Notes: a model not told the origin generated them from the sequence alone. A stretch of DNA of 64,000 bases from Chryseobacterium aquifrigidense (GCF_006716485.1 NZ_VFPD01000002.1:362486-426485); one strand, 5' to 3'. Positions 1 to 9,340 are shown, counted from the first letter of the stretch. Numbers and translations are program-made.

Positions 1-148
1 AAAGTGGCTGATTAAGGTTCTTATCGCCAGAAGATACGATAGGAACAATTTCCGTTAAATAATTGTTGTTCTGAAGGTGCCTCGCAACCTCTCTAGCCTG
101 CCAAAGTGCAAGTGCGGAATTTCTCGTTCCGATTCTAATGCTTTTCAT
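1..148 (-). CDS. hemC: Hydroxymethylbilane synthase (porphobilinogen deaminase), N-terminal part
   Basis: Only the first 49 codons lie in the window; the gene runs off the left edge. The translation begins MKSIRIGTRNSALALWQA, the characteristic N-terminal signature of HemC (I-R-I-G-T-R-x-S-x-L-A-x-x-Q-A). The enzyme polymerises four porphobilinogen molecules into hydroxymethylbilane in cytoplasmic haem synthesis. The ATG lies inside the 3' end of hemA (14-bp overlap, same strand), so the two are very probably co-transcribed and translationally coupled. The identification rests on the N-terminus and the hemA neighbour. Confidence 0.9.
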   Translation of the reverse strand, partial: MKSIRIGTRNSALALWQAREVARHLQNNNYLTEIVPIVSSGDKNLNQPL

Positions 149-1409
149 TGAATTCGTTGTTTGGTTGTTCAACTAATATTTCGTGCATTAATTTACTAAT
201 TTCTTCGGCTTTTAAAGGATTATCGATGATATATTTTGCAAAACGGTTGGTGATTTTCTGGATCATTTTATCAGAAAGTTCCATGTCCGTGATGTTTATG
301 TATTTATTCTTTTTGTAAAAGTTATGCATTTCATTGCGTTCCATATTCTTTAGAACTGCTTTAAAATGATGAATATTAGGTGCCAGTTTTCTCTTTTTCT
401 CCCACTCAATAAAGTCTTTCATCAGTTCCTTAATGATTTTTTCAGCTTTCGGGATTTCTCTTTCACGCTGTTGAATCGTCTCCTGAATTTGTTTTGAAAG
501 CTCATCTACGTCAATCAGGGTTACGTTTTTATTTTCAGTAACATTCTTTTCAACGTTATGAGGAATAGAAAGATCAATGATCAATGTTTCTTTTCCATTC
601 GGGAAGTGAGACTGGTTGACAATAGGATGCTTGGCTCCTGTTGCCACAATAAGAATATCCGTGTTTTTTAATTCCTGGTCAAAATCAGAATAATCAACAT
701 GAGGAATATTATATTTCTGGGAAATCTTTTCAGCTTTCTCCTGAGTTCTGTTGGCAATTTTAATTTTTGGCTGATAGACATGCTTTACCAGATTTTCAAC
801 GGTATTCTGTCCTATCTCACCTACACCCAAAAGAAGAATGTTTTTTTCAGTTATTCTTTTCTGGCTGTTTAAAATATAATGAACCGCAGCATAAGAAACA
901 GAAGCTGCACCATTGGAAATGCCGGTTTCATTTTTTATTCTTTTCGAAATCTGAATAGCCGCATTGATCGCTCTTTCCAGATAAGGATTAGAATTTTGTC
1001 TTTCTTTTTTGAAACGGCTGTATGCTTTTTTAATTTGCCCGATAATTTCAAAGTCTCCGATAATCTGACTTTCAAGACCTGCTGCTACTCTGAAAAGATG
1101 GATCAAAGCTTCCTCTTTGGTAAGAATATTAGCAAACTGAAGAAAATCGGTAAGTTGTACTCCAATTGTTTTGCAGTATTCTTCGGCCACTAAAAGGTAA
1201 TTGGGAGAAGTAGTATAAATTTCGGTCCTGTTACACGTGGAAACCACAAATGCATCACCCAGGTCTTCCTGATGGACTCTGGAAACAAAGTTTTTGATAT
1301 TCTCATCAAAGAATGCAAACTTTCCTCTCGTTTCTACGTCGGCTTTCTCGTAGCTTATTGAAAGCACGGCAAAGTTTGACGTTCGATGAATGTTGGAATA
1401 CTGTAACAT
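135..1409 (-). CDS. hemA: Glutamyl-tRNA reductase
   Basis: It catalyses the first committed step of the C5 haem pathway, reducing glutamyl-tRNA(Glu) to glutamate-1-semialdehyde with NADPH. The catalytic Cys sits in the motif VVSTCNRTEIY, and the Rossmann region shows LLGVGEIGQNT followed by the family's IANRT stretch; a helical dimerisation region closes the protein. The frame is open to a TTG at 1421, but a TAnnTTTG -7 box covers 1419-1426. I therefore take the ATG at 1409 (MLQYSN), giving 424 aa, a normal length. The 3' end overlaps hemC by 14 bp. Confidence 0.95.
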   Translation of the reverse strand: MLQYSNIHRTSNFAVLSISYEKADVETRGKFAFFDENIKNFVSRVHQEDLGDAFVVSTCNRTEIYTTSPNYLLVAEEYCKTIGVQLTDFLQFANILTKEEALIHLFRVAAGLESQIIGDFEIIGQIKKAYSRFKKERQNSNPYLERAINAAIQISKRIKNETGISNGAASVSYAAVHYILNSQKRITEKNILLLGVGEIGQNTVENLVKHVYQPKIKIANRTQEKAEKISQKYNIPHVDYSDFDQELKNTDILIVATGAKHPIVNQSHFPNGKETLIIDLSIPHNVEKNVTENKNVTLIDVDELSKQIQETIQQREREIPKAEKIIKELMKDFIEWEKKRKLAPNIHHFKAVLKNMERNEMHNFYKKNKYINITDMELSDKMIQKITNRFAKYIIDNPLKAEEISKLMHEILVEQPNNEFNEKH

Positions 1410-1418
1410 AAGCAGTCG

Positions 1419-1426
1419 CAAATTTA
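1419..1426 (-). promoter_or_regulatory. hemA -7 promoter box
   Basis: The minus strand reads TAAATTTG, matching the Bacteroidota consensus TAnnTTTG. It lies only about 10 bp from the hemA ATG at 1409, so the transcript has an extremely short leader. No clear -33 TTG at the usual spacing was seen. Confidence 0.6.
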
Positions 1427-1781
1427 CGATTTTTTTAATTAACCTCTCTCAGATAGTGTATATGATAATTATCGTAAAAAACTATAAAAGGTACAGAACA
1501 TGGAATGTTAAATTATAAAATAGCTTATCTGGTCAGATAGCATCTGTTTTACCTGTAAATTCCCCGGTTTTGATTAGCCTTTCTGCCCATTCGAAAATTG
1601 GCTTTTTTATCCTTTTAACATCCCATTAATTTTAGTTGAAATCAAACTCTGTAAATGTCTAAATTGAAAGTTAATAAAGAATTATAAATTTTAATAAAAT
1701 TTTAACCAAATTAAGTTGGTGGGAAATTTCTTTAGTACTGTTAAATTTATATCTTTGTAAACTTAAAATCAGAAGAAAAAT
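1427..1781. other. Intergenic region hemA / mreB (divergent)
   Basis: About 355 bases without a gene. It holds the divergent promoters: the hemA -7 box at its left edge and the mreB -7 box at 1750-1757. The rest is A+T-rich, with no convincing ORF, hairpin or repeat. Confidence 0.6.
1750..1757 (+). promoter_or_regulatory. mreB operon -7 promoter box
   Basis: TATCTTTG matches TAnnTTTG and lies 24 bp before the mreB ATG. It is the likely promoter of the whole mreBCD-mrdA-rodA operon. No convincing -33 element at the standard spacing. Confidence 0.6.
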
Positions 1782-2807
1782 ATGAGTTTATTTGATATGT
1801 TTACGCAAGAAATTGCGATAGACCTTGGAACTGCTAATACCCTAATCATCCATAATAATAAAATTGTTATAGATCAACCTTCAATTGTTGCAATTGAACG
1901 TTCATCGGGTAAGCCGATTGCCGTCGGAGAGCAAGCCAAGCATATGCAGGGTAAAACTCACGAGGATATCAAAACCATCCGTCCTTTGAAAGACGGGGTT
2001 ATTGCTGATTTCCACGCTTCTGAACACATGATCAAGGAATTCATCAAGAAAATTCCTGGAATCAAAGGTAAATTCATTCAACCGGCATTACGAATTGTAA
2101 TCTGTATCCCTTCTGGTATTACTGAAGTTGAAAAAAGAGCGGTAAGAGATTCTGCTCAGAAAGTAAACGCAAAAGAAGTAAGATTGATCTACGAGCCAAT
2201 GGCTGCTGCAATAGGAGTTGGGATTGACGTACAAAAACCTGAAGGTAACATGATTATCGACATAGGTGGTGGTACTACGGAAATTGCTGTAGTAGCGTTA
2301 GGAGGTATCGTATGTGATAAATCTGTGAAGATTGCCGGAGACGTATTTACGAATGACATTGCTTATTACTTAAGAACTCACCATAACCTTTATATCGGGG
2401 AAAGAACAGCTGAAAGAATCAAAATTGAAGTAGGTTCTGCAGTAGAAGATCTTGATGTAGATATCGAAGACATCCCGGTACAGGGTAGAGACCTTATTAC
2501 AGGTAAGCCAAAAGAAATTATGGTTGGATACAAAGAGATTGCACGCGCATTAGATAAATCAATCATCAGAATTGAAGATGCCGTAATGGAAACATTATCT
2601 CTTACACCACCGGAATTGGCTGCTGATATTTACAAGACAGGTATTTATCTTGCAGGAGGAGGAGCGTTATTAAGAGGTCTTGCGGACAGAATTCACAAAA
2701 AAACTGGTCTTCCGGTATTTGTTGCTGAAGATCCGTTGAGAGCTGTAGTTCGCGGAACAGGTATTGCGCTTAAGAATATGGATAAGTTCAATTTCTTAAT
2801 TAAATAA
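1782..2807 (+). CDS. mreB: Rod shape-determining protein MreB
   Basis: Actin-like ATPase that polymerises under the inner membrane and guides lateral cell-wall synthesis by the Rod complex. The 341-aa length is typical. Visible signatures are the phosphate-1 region AIDLGTANTLI near residue 13, the phosphate-2 region IDIGGGTTEIAV near residue 160, and the adenosine-binding LAGGGALLRGL near residue 291. It is first in the mreB-mreC-mreD-mrdA-rodA operon, the canonical order for elongasome genes, and sits directly behind a -7 box. Confidence 0.98.
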   Translation: MSLFDMFTQEIAIDLGTANTLIIHNNKIVIDQPSIVAIERSSGKPIAVGEQAKHMQGKTHEDIKTIRPLKDGVIADFHASEHMIKEFIKKIPGIKGKFIQPALRIVICIPSGITEVEKRAVRDSAQKVNAKEVRLIYEPMAAAIGVGIDVQKPEGNMIIDIGGGTTEIAVVALGGIVCDKSVKIAGDVFTNDIAYYLRTHHNLYIGERTAERIKIEVGSAVEDLDVDIEDIPVQGRDLITGKPKEIMVGYKEIARALDKSIIRIEDAVMETLSLTPPELAADIYKTGIYLAGGGALLRGLADRIHKKTGLPVFVAEDPLRAVVRGTGIALKNMDKFNFLIK

Positions 2808-2835
2808 TTTTAACTTTTTAGGACTTTATATCTGA

Positions 2836-3690
2836 ATGGGATTTTTGCTGAGATTATTTTCGAAGAATACTCTTTTCGTCTTCTTTATATTCCTGCAAAT
2901 TATTGCTCTGGTTTTGATATTCTCAAGAAATGCCATGCAGAGATCCTGGATTGCGGGCCAAACGGCTGCATTTAATTCCTGGGTTTCCGGATATATTGAT
3001 GAAGGAGTTTCTTATCTGAAGCTAAAACAGATCAATGAAGATCTTGTGGCTCAGAATAAAGCCCTTATGACTGAACTCTACGGAAAAGACGGGTCAAAGA
3101 ATCCTGTTTTCAAAAGAGTTCATGACACCATTGGTGGCGGGCAGATCTATACTTTTGTTGATGGTGAAATTGTTTTCAACAGTATCAACAGAAGAAACAA
3201 CTATTTTACAATCAACCGCGGACGCAGAGACGGAGTCTTTCCTCAAATGGGAGTAATGGCACCAAGAGGTATTGCGGGAATTGTAATCAATTCTACAGAT
3301 AGTTATGCATTGGTTCAATCGGTGTTAAGTGTTAACAAGATCAGAATTAATGCAGCCCTTAAAAACTCAGGGTATTTTGGTACTTTAACATGGAATGGAG
3401 ATAACTCAAGGGTGATGCACCTGGCAGATATTCCAAAATATGTTGCCTTAAAAGTAGGTGATACTGTTGTTACAGATGGTAAATCTGCTATTTTCCCTAA
3501 GGGAGTTACCATTGGTACTATTGCGGGATACTCTGTGGACAATAAAACCGGCTTCTGGGATATTTCCGTAGAGCTGAGTGAAAAAATGGGAGCGTTGAAT
3601 AAAGTGTATGTAGTGAAGAATCTTAAGAAAGCAGAAGTACAGAAGATTCAGGACACTATGCAGGCTGTAATAAAAAAGGAAAATGATTAG
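2836..3690 (+). CDS. mreC: Rod shape-determining protein MreC
   Basis: Periplasmic scaffold of the elongasome, linking MreB/MreD to PBP2. The 284-aa protein has a short cytoplasmic N-terminus and one membrane segment (about residues 12-31, LFVFFIFLQIIALVLIF). A coiled-coil stretch with the KQINEDLVAQNKAL heptads follows, then the MreC beta domains (GIAGIVINSTDSYALVQSV). It starts 28 bp after mreB, and its end overlaps the mreD start by 8 bp. Confidence 0.95.
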   Translation: MGFLLRLFSKNTLFVFFIFLQIIALVLIFSRNAMQRSWIAGQTAAFNSWVSGYIDEGVSYLKLKQINEDLVAQNKALMTELYGKDGSKNPVFKRVHDTIGGGQIYTFVDGEIVFNSINRRNNYFTINRGRRDGVFPQMGVMAPRGIAGIVINSTDSYALVQSVLSVNKIRINAALKNSGYFGTLTWNGDNSRVMHLADIPKYVALKVGDTVVTDGKSAIFPKGVTIGTIAGYSVDNKTGFWDISVELSEKMGALNKVYVVKNLKKAEVQKIQDTMQAVIKKEND

Positions 3691-4189
3691 CAGGACTTTA
3701 TTTACCGATATATTGATCATGATCTTTCTTGTTGCATTACAGATATTTGTATTGAACAGGATTACGCTTTTCGGGAAATATACTCCGGTATTATATCCTG
3801 TGTTTGTTATGTTCTATCCATTTTTCAGAAATAAATTTCAGTTCCTGGCATTGAGCTTTTTAATAGGGCTGTCCATTGACGGTTTCCTCTATTCGTGGGG
3901 AATCAATGCATTTGCAACAACGTTAATTGCCTATTTCAGAACGTTGATATTCAGGACTTCTACAGATACGTCTACGGACTTTTTCTCATTTCAGTCCCTT
4001 CAATGGGCGCAGTTTTTGCTGTTTTTATTTTCAAGTATTTTCCTGCATCAGCTTTTAGTACAGTATATTGAGTTCTTTAAGTTTAGCAGGTTTTTTGAAA
4101 TATTATTTAATGTGTTGGTAACAAGTGTAATTTCATTTATCTTTATAGTCATCTACGCATTAATATTTAAAATCAAACAAAAAGTTTGA
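3683..4189 (+). CDS. mreD: Rod shape-determining protein MreD
   Basis: Small polytopic membrane protein of the elongasome. The 168-aa sequence is almost wholly hydrophobic, with about five predicted membrane helices and the family pattern of aromatic-rich loops (YTPVLYPVFVMFYPF). Sequence conservation in MreD is low, so the call rests on size, topology and position between mreC and mrdA. It overlaps mreC by 8 bp, and its TGA overlaps the TTG start of mrdA. Confidence 0.9.
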   Translation: MISRTLFTDILIMIFLVALQIFVLNRITLFGKYTPVLYPVFVMFYPFFRNKFQFLALSFLIGLSIDGFLYSWGINAFATTLIAYFRTLIFRTSTDTSTDFFSFQSLQWAQFLLFLFSSIFLHQLLVQYIEFFKFSRFFEILFNVLVTSVISFIFIVIYALIFKIKQKV

Positions 4190-6231
4190 ACACACGTTAT
4201 TTAAAAATTTTTTCCGTCCTCGTTATTATCGCCCTTATTTTTGTGGTGAGGCTTGCTTATTTGCAGTTATTTACAGACCGTTATGCATTAAATGCTGCCA
4301 ATACATCCATTAAAACAGAATATGTAATTCCACAGCGTGGGGTTATTTTCGATAGAAATGGTAAAATCATGGTAGGTAACCAGCCCGCCTATGAAGTTTC
4401 GTTTACCCAGGCTTTAATGAAACCTGATTTTGATACACTGGCTTTTTGTAGTTTAATGAAAATTACAAAACAGGATTTTATCAATAAAATCAATGTGATC
4501 AAAAAGGAAAAATATTATTCTAAGCTGACCCCGATGACTTTCATCAAAGACCTCAGCAGAGAAGATATTGCCAGGGTTCAGGAAATTATTTTCAAGTATC
4601 CCGCATTTAATATCGTATCAAGACCTCAGCGTCAGTATGAAGTTTCCACCTCCGGAAACCTTCTCGGTTATACCAGTGAGGTAAACGAAAGAGATATTAA
4701 AAAAGATTCTCTCTACTATTTACCGGGAGATTTCATTGGGAAAACAGGGGTTGAAAAATCTTACGAGAAAGAACTCCGTGGAGTAAAAGGAGTAAAATAT
4801 ATCCAGAAAGATATCAGACTTCGGAATATTGGTTCCTATAAGAACGGTGCTTTGGATAAAGATGTGATTACGGGTAAAGATATTACTTTAACCATTGATT
4901 ATGACCTTCAGAGAACGGCTGAAGAAATGTTAGTCAATAAACACGGTGCCATTGTAGCTTTAGATCCTAATAATGGAGAAGTTTTGGTAGCAGCAACCGG
5001 ACCGGATATTGACCCGAACCTTTTTACCGGACCTAATAAATCAAAAAACTTATACGCTCTTTCAAAAGATACACTTTACGAAAATAAACCTACTTTTGAC
5101 CGTGCATTACAGGCAGGATATCCTCCCGGATCAACCTTCAAATTACTGACTGCTTTAGCGGCAATGCAGATGGGGGTAATGGATGAGAAAACAATCTTCC
5201 CTTGTGGAGGAGGATTTTTCTATAAAGGAAAAAGAATTAAAGGTCACGGTGGAGCAGATCCGCTTATTCCTTCCATTCAGGTTTCGAGTAACTGTTTTTT
5301 CACCTACGCTTTTATTGCCATTATCAAAAAATATCCGGGAAACCCTTCAAAAGGTGTTGATGAATGGAAAAAAATCATGAGCAGCTTCGGAGTTGGAGAG
5401 TTTTTAAATAACGACTTCGCCGTTGGGGCAAAAGGAAGAATACCTTCAGGAGATTTTTACGAAAAAAGGTTTAAAGCCATCATGAAGGCAAGCGGTTCTC
5501 AGAGAACTGATTTTAAAAACTGGGATGAAATGTCTACCGGTGCTATTTATAATGGAATGGGTCAGGGAGATGTTCTGGTAACTCCTATTCAGTTGGCCAA
5601 TTATGTAGCTGCTATTGCTAATAAAGGATGGTATTATACGCCTCATATCGTAAAAGGGATTGATGGAAAGCCTAATCCTGACCCAAGATTTAAGGTGAAA
5701 CATAAGACTTTGGTAGATCCTAAACATTTCGAACCTGTACTGAAAGGTATGGAAGCTGTAGTGTTGAGAGGAACGGCAAGAGGACTGAAGTCCAATGACT
5801 TTACCCAATTAGCAAAAACAGGAACTGCACAGGTGCCACAGGGGAAGGATAACTCCATCTTTGTATTGATTGCTCCTGCTGATAAACCCAAAATTGTTGT
5901 TGTAGCAGTTATGGAACATGCAGGGTTTGGAGCTACATGGGCAGGGCCAGCCTGTACCGTGATTGCAGAAAAATATATTACTGGTGATTTGAAAAGAGAA
6001 AATCTTTACAAAAAAATGATCACCTCGAGTTTCATGCCTGAATATAAAAGGCAATGGATTGCAGATTTAAAACGAAAAGGTTTGTACGTTGATCCTAAAC
6101 CTGATTCAATTAAACGAAAAAGATTAAAAGATAGCCTGGATTTGGTAAAACAACAAAAGGCTAAGCTGCAAAAAAAAATAGAAGAGGAAACTAAAAAGAA
6201 TAACACCGCTAAAAAACCTGTAAAGCAATGA
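4186..6231 (+). CDS. mrdA: Penicillin-binding protein 2 (elongasome transpeptidase)
   Basis: Membrane-anchored DD-transpeptidase that cross-links peptidoglycan during elongation. It has an N-terminal membrane anchor (residues 8-25), a pedestal/dimer domain with RGVIFDRNG, then the transpeptidase domain. The active-site Ser is in PPGSTFK (SxxK), SSN is in VSSNCFF, and KTG is in AKTGTAQ. The start codon is TTG within a TTGA overlap with the mreD stop. The next in-frame ATG would delete the anchor, so TTG is well supported. A Lys/Glu-rich tail of about 50 residues follows the catalytic domain. Its end overlaps rodA by ATGA. Confidence 0.96.
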   Translation: MNTRYLKIFSVLVIIALIFVVRLAYLQLFTDRYALNAANTSIKTEYVIPQRGVIFDRNGKIMVGNQPAYEVSFTQALMKPDFDTLAFCSLMKITKQDFINKINVIKKEKYYSKLTPMTFIKDLSREDIARVQEIIFKYPAFNIVSRPQRQYEVSTSGNLLGYTSEVNERDIKKDSLYYLPGDFIGKTGVEKSYEKELRGVKGVKYIQKDIRLRNIGSYKNGALDKDVITGKDITLTIDYDLQRTAEEMLVNKHGAIVALDPNNGEVLVAATGPDIDPNLFTGPNKSKNLYALSKDTLYENKPTFDRALQAGYPPGSTFKLLTALAAMQMGVMDEKTIFPCGGGFFYKGKRIKGHGGADPLIPSIQVSSNCFFTYAFIAIIKKYPGNPSKGVDEWKKIMSSFGVGEFLNNDFAVGAKGRIPSGDFYEKRFKAIMKASGSQRTDFKNWDEMSTGAIYNGMGQGDVLVTPIQLANYVAAIANKGWYYTPHIVKGIDGKPNPDPRFKVKHKTLVDPKHFEPVLKGMEAVVLRGTARGLKSNDFTQLAKTGTAQVPQGKDNSIFVLIAPADKPKIVVVAVMEHAGFGATWAGPACTVIAEKYITGDLKRENLYKKMITSSFMPEYKRQWIADLKRKGLYVDPKPDSIKRKRLKDSLDLVKQQKAKLQKKIEEETKKNNTAKKPVKQ

Positions 6232-7457
6232 AGTGGACGGAAGGAATAGATAAACTGGGCCTTGGGCTGTATTTCCTGCTTTGCATTTTTGCCATTGCAA
6301 ATATTTACAGTGTGGACCAGAAACTGGGTGAAAAACAATTGGTTTTTTTCTGTATTTCTGTATTTGTGGGGCTTATTATATTCGTAGGAAGAAGTAAATT
6401 CTTTGAGAATATGGCCGGGATTATTTACATTGGAGGAGTTTTACTGTTGATCGGGCTTTTCCCGTTTGGTAAAGAAATTCTGGGCCAGAAGAACTGGTAT
6501 AAGTTTGGAAGTTTTACCATGCAGCCTGTGGAATTTGCGAAAATAGGTACAGCCTTGATGCTGGCCAATTTTGTTTCAAGCCCGGATTTTAATATTAAAA
6601 ATAAAAAATCTATCTGGACTTCCCTCGCCATTATTGGAATTCCGGCAGCTGTCGTTCTGGCGATTCCGGATGTGGGTTCTATGCTTGTATTCATTGCATT
6701 TTTCATTGCTTTATATAGAGAAGGACTGAGTGGTCTTTTATTCGGGATAGGATTTATTTTTGCGGGAGTCTTTCTGATTTCTTTAGCTGTTCCTCCTGTT
6801 TATGTGGCTGTAGCCGTTTTAATCATTGCCGGTGTTCTGATTGCTATGAATTACCATAGAATGTCATGGGATGTGATTTCTATTTCAGGAATTACCGGTT
6901 CTGTTCTTTTATTGTGCGGACTGGCTTTCGGATCTCCTTATATTCTAGAAAAACTGCCTAAACACCAGAGAGAAAGAATTGAGGTTCTTTATAAAGGGGA
7001 AAAAGCATTCAGAGATACTTCCGGATATAACTTATTATACTCAAAAACAGCCATTGGATCTGGTGGACTTTGGGGAAAAGGATATCGTGAAGGATCTGTT
7101 ACCCAGGGGAAATTTGTGCCGGAGCAGGAAACTGATTATATCTTTTGTACAGTAGGGGAAGAGTGGGGCTTTTTAGGAAGTGCAATTCTGATCTTATGCT
7201 ACATGGTTTATATAGGAAGAATATACTATCTGGCAGAGCAGCAGAAATCTACTTTTAACCGTGTATTCGGGTATTGCTTTGCTTCCATTCTGTTGATGCA
7301 CTTTTCAATCAATCTAGGGATGGTTATGGGGCTTTTCCCTACCGTTGGGATTCCTCTTCCCTATTTCAGTTATGGAGGGAGTTCCTTATTGGCTTTCTCA
7401 ATGATGACTTTTATTTTCTTTAAACTTAATTACTCTGATAAAAACAGTTTAGTGTAA
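6228..7457 (+). CDS. rodA: Peptidoglycan glycosyltransferase RodA
   Basis: SEDS-family glycan polymerase that works with PBP2. The 409-aa protein has about ten membrane helices. SEDS signatures include FTMQPVEFAKIG near residue 98, IPDVGSMLV near residue 145, the periplasmic loop with ETDYIFCTVGEEWGFLGS (holding the catalytic-loop acidic residues), and the C-terminal GIPLPYFSYGGSSLL. It starts inside the mrdA stop (ATGA), the tightest coupling in the operon, and ends it. Confidence 0.97.
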   Translation: MKWTEGIDKLGLGLYFLLCIFAIANIYSVDQKLGEKQLVFFCISVFVGLIIFVGRSKFFENMAGIIYIGGVLLLIGLFPFGKEILGQKNWYKFGSFTMQPVEFAKIGTALMLANFVSSPDFNIKNKKSIWTSLAIIGIPAAVVLAIPDVGSMLVFIAFFIALYREGLSGLLFGIGFIFAGVFLISLAVPPVYVAVAVLIIAGVLIAMNYHRMSWDVISISGITGSVLLLCGLAFGSPYILEKLPKHQRERIEVLYKGEKAFRDTSGYNLLYSKTAIGSGGLWGKGYREGSVTQGKFVPEQETDYIFCTVGEEWGFLGSAILILCYMVYIGRIYYLAEQQKSTFNRVFGYCFASILLMHFSINLGMVMGLFPTVGIPLPYFSYGGSSLLAFSMMTFIFFKLNYSDKNSLV

Positions 7458-7554
7458 CTCTTTTCATACGAATTATAAAATCGTAAAGGGTACTGTTTTT
7501 TCTTTATAGATCTGCCGATTGCTGAAATATATTGTCGTTTTTAAATCATAAACA

Positions 7555-8130
7555 ATGAAAGAAGCTTATGTCCTGGATCAGGATTTTGAAAATATTGGTC
7601 TTTCTCAGCTGGAAAAAGGGGAGTACGAAAACTGTACATTCAGAAACTGTAATTTTGAATACGCAAATCTATCCGGCTTCAGCTTTACAGACTGTGAATT
7701 TGCAGGATGTAATCTCAGCATGGTAAAATTGGTGAAAACAGCTTTTCATGAGGTTGTTTTCAAAGAATGTAAGATGTTCGGACTTCAGTTTAATGAATGT
7801 AATGCATTCGGATTATCTTTTATGTTTGATGGAAGTGCTTTGAATAATTCAGTTTTTTATCAGGCGTCCATTAAGAAAACAGTTTTTAAAAATTCCAAAT
7901 TAATTGAGGTGGATTTTACTGAATGTGATTTATCAAATGCAGTCTTCAGTAACTGCGATCTGTCAGGCGCTATTTTTGATGGTACAAACCTCGAAAAGGC
8001 AGATTTCCGAACATCGGTTAACTATTCAATAGATCCGGCTTTAAACAGGCTTAAAAAAGCTAAATTTTCACTATCTGAAATCTATGGGCTGTTGTATAAA
8101 TTAGATATTGACATTGATAAGAACAGTTGA
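7555..8130 (+). CDS. Pentapeptide-repeat protein
   Basis: The 191-aa protein is built almost entirely of A(D/N)LxX-type pentapeptides, for example CTFRN-CNFEY-ANLSG-FSFTD-CEFAG-CNLSM. It is predicted to fold as a right-handed quadrilateral beta-helix. The tail NYSIDPALNRLKKAKFS resembles the C-terminal end of Qnr-type and related proteins. Qnr relatives mimic DNA and protect gyrase, but many chromosomal homologues have no known role, so no function is assigned. There is no signal peptide. It stands alone, 97 bp after rodA. Confidence 0.85.
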   Translation: MKEAYVLDQDFENIGLSQLEKGEYENCTFRNCNFEYANLSGFSFTDCEFAGCNLSMVKLVKTAFHEVVFKECKMFGLQFNECNAFGLSFMFDGSALNNSVFYQASIKKTVFKNSKLIEVDFTECDLSNAVFSNCDLSGAIFDGTNLEKADFRTSVNYSIDPALNRLKKAKFSLSEIYGLLYKLDIDIDKNS

Positions 8131-8149
8131 TATCTTCAGTCGTATGATA

Positions 8150-8245
8150 AGCGAGATATTAAAATGTCAATATTGAATCAATAGGAGCGGATTTTAACCC
8201 GCTTTTCTTTTTAACAATATTCCAAGGCTTCAGCCTAAATTTATT
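8150..8245. repeat. Intergenic repeat module, copy 1
   Basis: The stretch TCAATAGGAGCGGATTTTAA plus the complementary ACCCGCTTTT forms a short hairpin. It is followed by TTCC-AAGGCTTCAGCCTAAA. The same two-part arrangement recurs around 59300-59365 (copy 2), behind an unrelated gene. It is probably a dispersed intergenic element; its function is unknown. Confidence 0.45.
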
Positions 8246-8265
8246 CTAAAATATAACCTATAAAA

Positions 8266-8289
8266 AAGCCATCAGATTTCTGATGGCTT
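8266..8289. terminator. Bidirectional terminator
   Basis: Perfect 11-bp stem AAGCCATCAGA / TCTGATGGCTT with a TT loop. It lies between the convergent pentapeptide-repeat gene and the NlpC/P60 gene, with A-rich sequence on the left that gives a U-run for the minus-strand transcript. Confidence 0.8.
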
Positions 8290-8316
8290 CATTATTTAAA
8301 TCAATTATTTATAAAA

Positions 8317-9027
8317 TTAAAAATTTGCGGGTGTAGAAAGAGTAGTAGCTGCTAAGTTATTGTAAGCTTCTCCTTCTTCGTTGATCACTCTTTTTGCGAA
8401 TCTGAACTTAGGTCCCCAATAAGAATCATTCAGTGAAGAAATCATTACTCCTTTTGATGTTGCTGCGTGGATAAATTTAATCTCACCCTCTTCAGAAACA
8501 CTTTCTACAATACCTACATGAGAAATTCTTCTTCCGTGAGAAAAGAAGATTAAGTCTCCTTTCTGTAGCTCTCCTTTTTCAATTCTTTCTCCTTCCTGAG
8601 CCTGAGAAGCTGCTACTCTAGGTAAGCTAAGGCCTGCTGCTGCTCCGAATACGGAAAGAACAAAAGCTGAACAATCTATACCGTTTCTGGTTGTTCCTCC
8701 ATATCTGTAAGGAGTTCCAAGGTATGTTTCAGCTTCTTCAAGGATACCGTCAATGGTTTTATTATGTTTGATTGCTTTTGCAATCTCAGAATTCTTAACT
8801 GCTTTTTTAGCACTAGCGATAGATGCAGCCTTTTCAGCAAGGAACGAGTCGATAAGTTTTTGCTTATCCTGCTCCATTTTTTTGTTATCTATAGAAGCTA
8901 GTTTGGCATCTGTTTTGTATTCTTTTGTGTAAGTTGCTGGTTTTGAAACCACATAATTTGTAGCACACGATTGCAATGAAACTGTAGAGACTAAAGCAAC
9001 TAAATAAAACAAAACTCTTTTCTTCAT
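8317..9027 (-). CDS. NlpC/P60 (C40) peptidoglycan endopeptidase lipoprotein
   Basis: Predicted outer-membrane-associated peptidoglycan hydrolase that cleaves stem peptides. The 236-aa precursor has a lipoprotein signal peptide ending in the lipobox LQSC. A Lys/Ala-rich linker follows, then an NlpC/P60 domain from about residue 95. The catalytic Cys is in NGIDCSAFV, the His in ISHVGIVE, and a second His in KFIHAAT. The domain is complete. It is transcribed alone and separated by a terminator from the convergent upstream gene. Confidence 0.9.
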   Translation of the reverse strand: MKKRVLFYLVALVSTVSLQSCATNYVVSKPATYTKEYKTDAKLASIDNKKMEQDKQKLIDSFLAEKAASIASAKKAVKNSEIAKAIKHNKTIDGILEEAETYLGTPYRYGGTTRNGIDCSAFVLSVFGAAAGLSLPRVAASQAQEGERIEKGELQKGDLIFFSHGRRISHVGIVESVSEEGEIKFIHAATSKGVMISSLNDSYWGPKFRFAKRVINEEGEAYNNLAATTLSTPANF

Positions 9028-9078
9028 ATATATTTGATTATCCGTGTTAAAAAGGAATATTTATTTTCAAAAGCAATA

Positions 9079-9086
9079 CAAAAGTA
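9079..9086 (-). promoter_or_regulatory. -7 box for the NlpC/P60 gene
   Basis: The minus strand reads TACTTTTG (TAnnTTTG), 51 bp upstream of the start codon at 9027. Confidence 0.5.
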
Positions 9087-9178
9087 GAGATTCCGAGCAA
9101 AAGACCCCTGATATGATAATTGTCAGGATCTTATTTTAACACATTTTAACATATAATTTACATATGTTAAAGAAAAAT

Positions 9179-9220
9179 AAACCGCAACAGCCTGTTTTTG
9201 GTAAGTGTGCGGTTTTTTTT
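9179..9220. terminator. Terminator-like hairpin with U-run
   Basis: AAACCGCA pairs with TGCGGTTT across a 21-nt loop and is followed by eight T residues on the plus strand. No plus-strand gene lies upstream. It may be a backup terminator for minus-strand glnN transcripts or the end of an unrecognised small RNA. Confidence 0.45.
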
Positions 9221-9314
9221 ATTAAGATTCTTTAACAAACGCAATCGACTTTCTTCTATATATCAGGTTTTGTGATATAAAACTCTAATTTTCAACTCTG
9301 TTAATAAAACAAAA

Positions 9315-9340
9315 AAATTCCCCGGAAAACCGAGGAATTT
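9315..9340 (-). terminator. glnN terminator
   Basis: The stem AAATTCCnCGG / CCGnGGAATTT has a 4-nt loop and one mismatch. On the minus strand it is followed by a run of T residues, just past the glnN stop codon. Confidence 0.8.
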
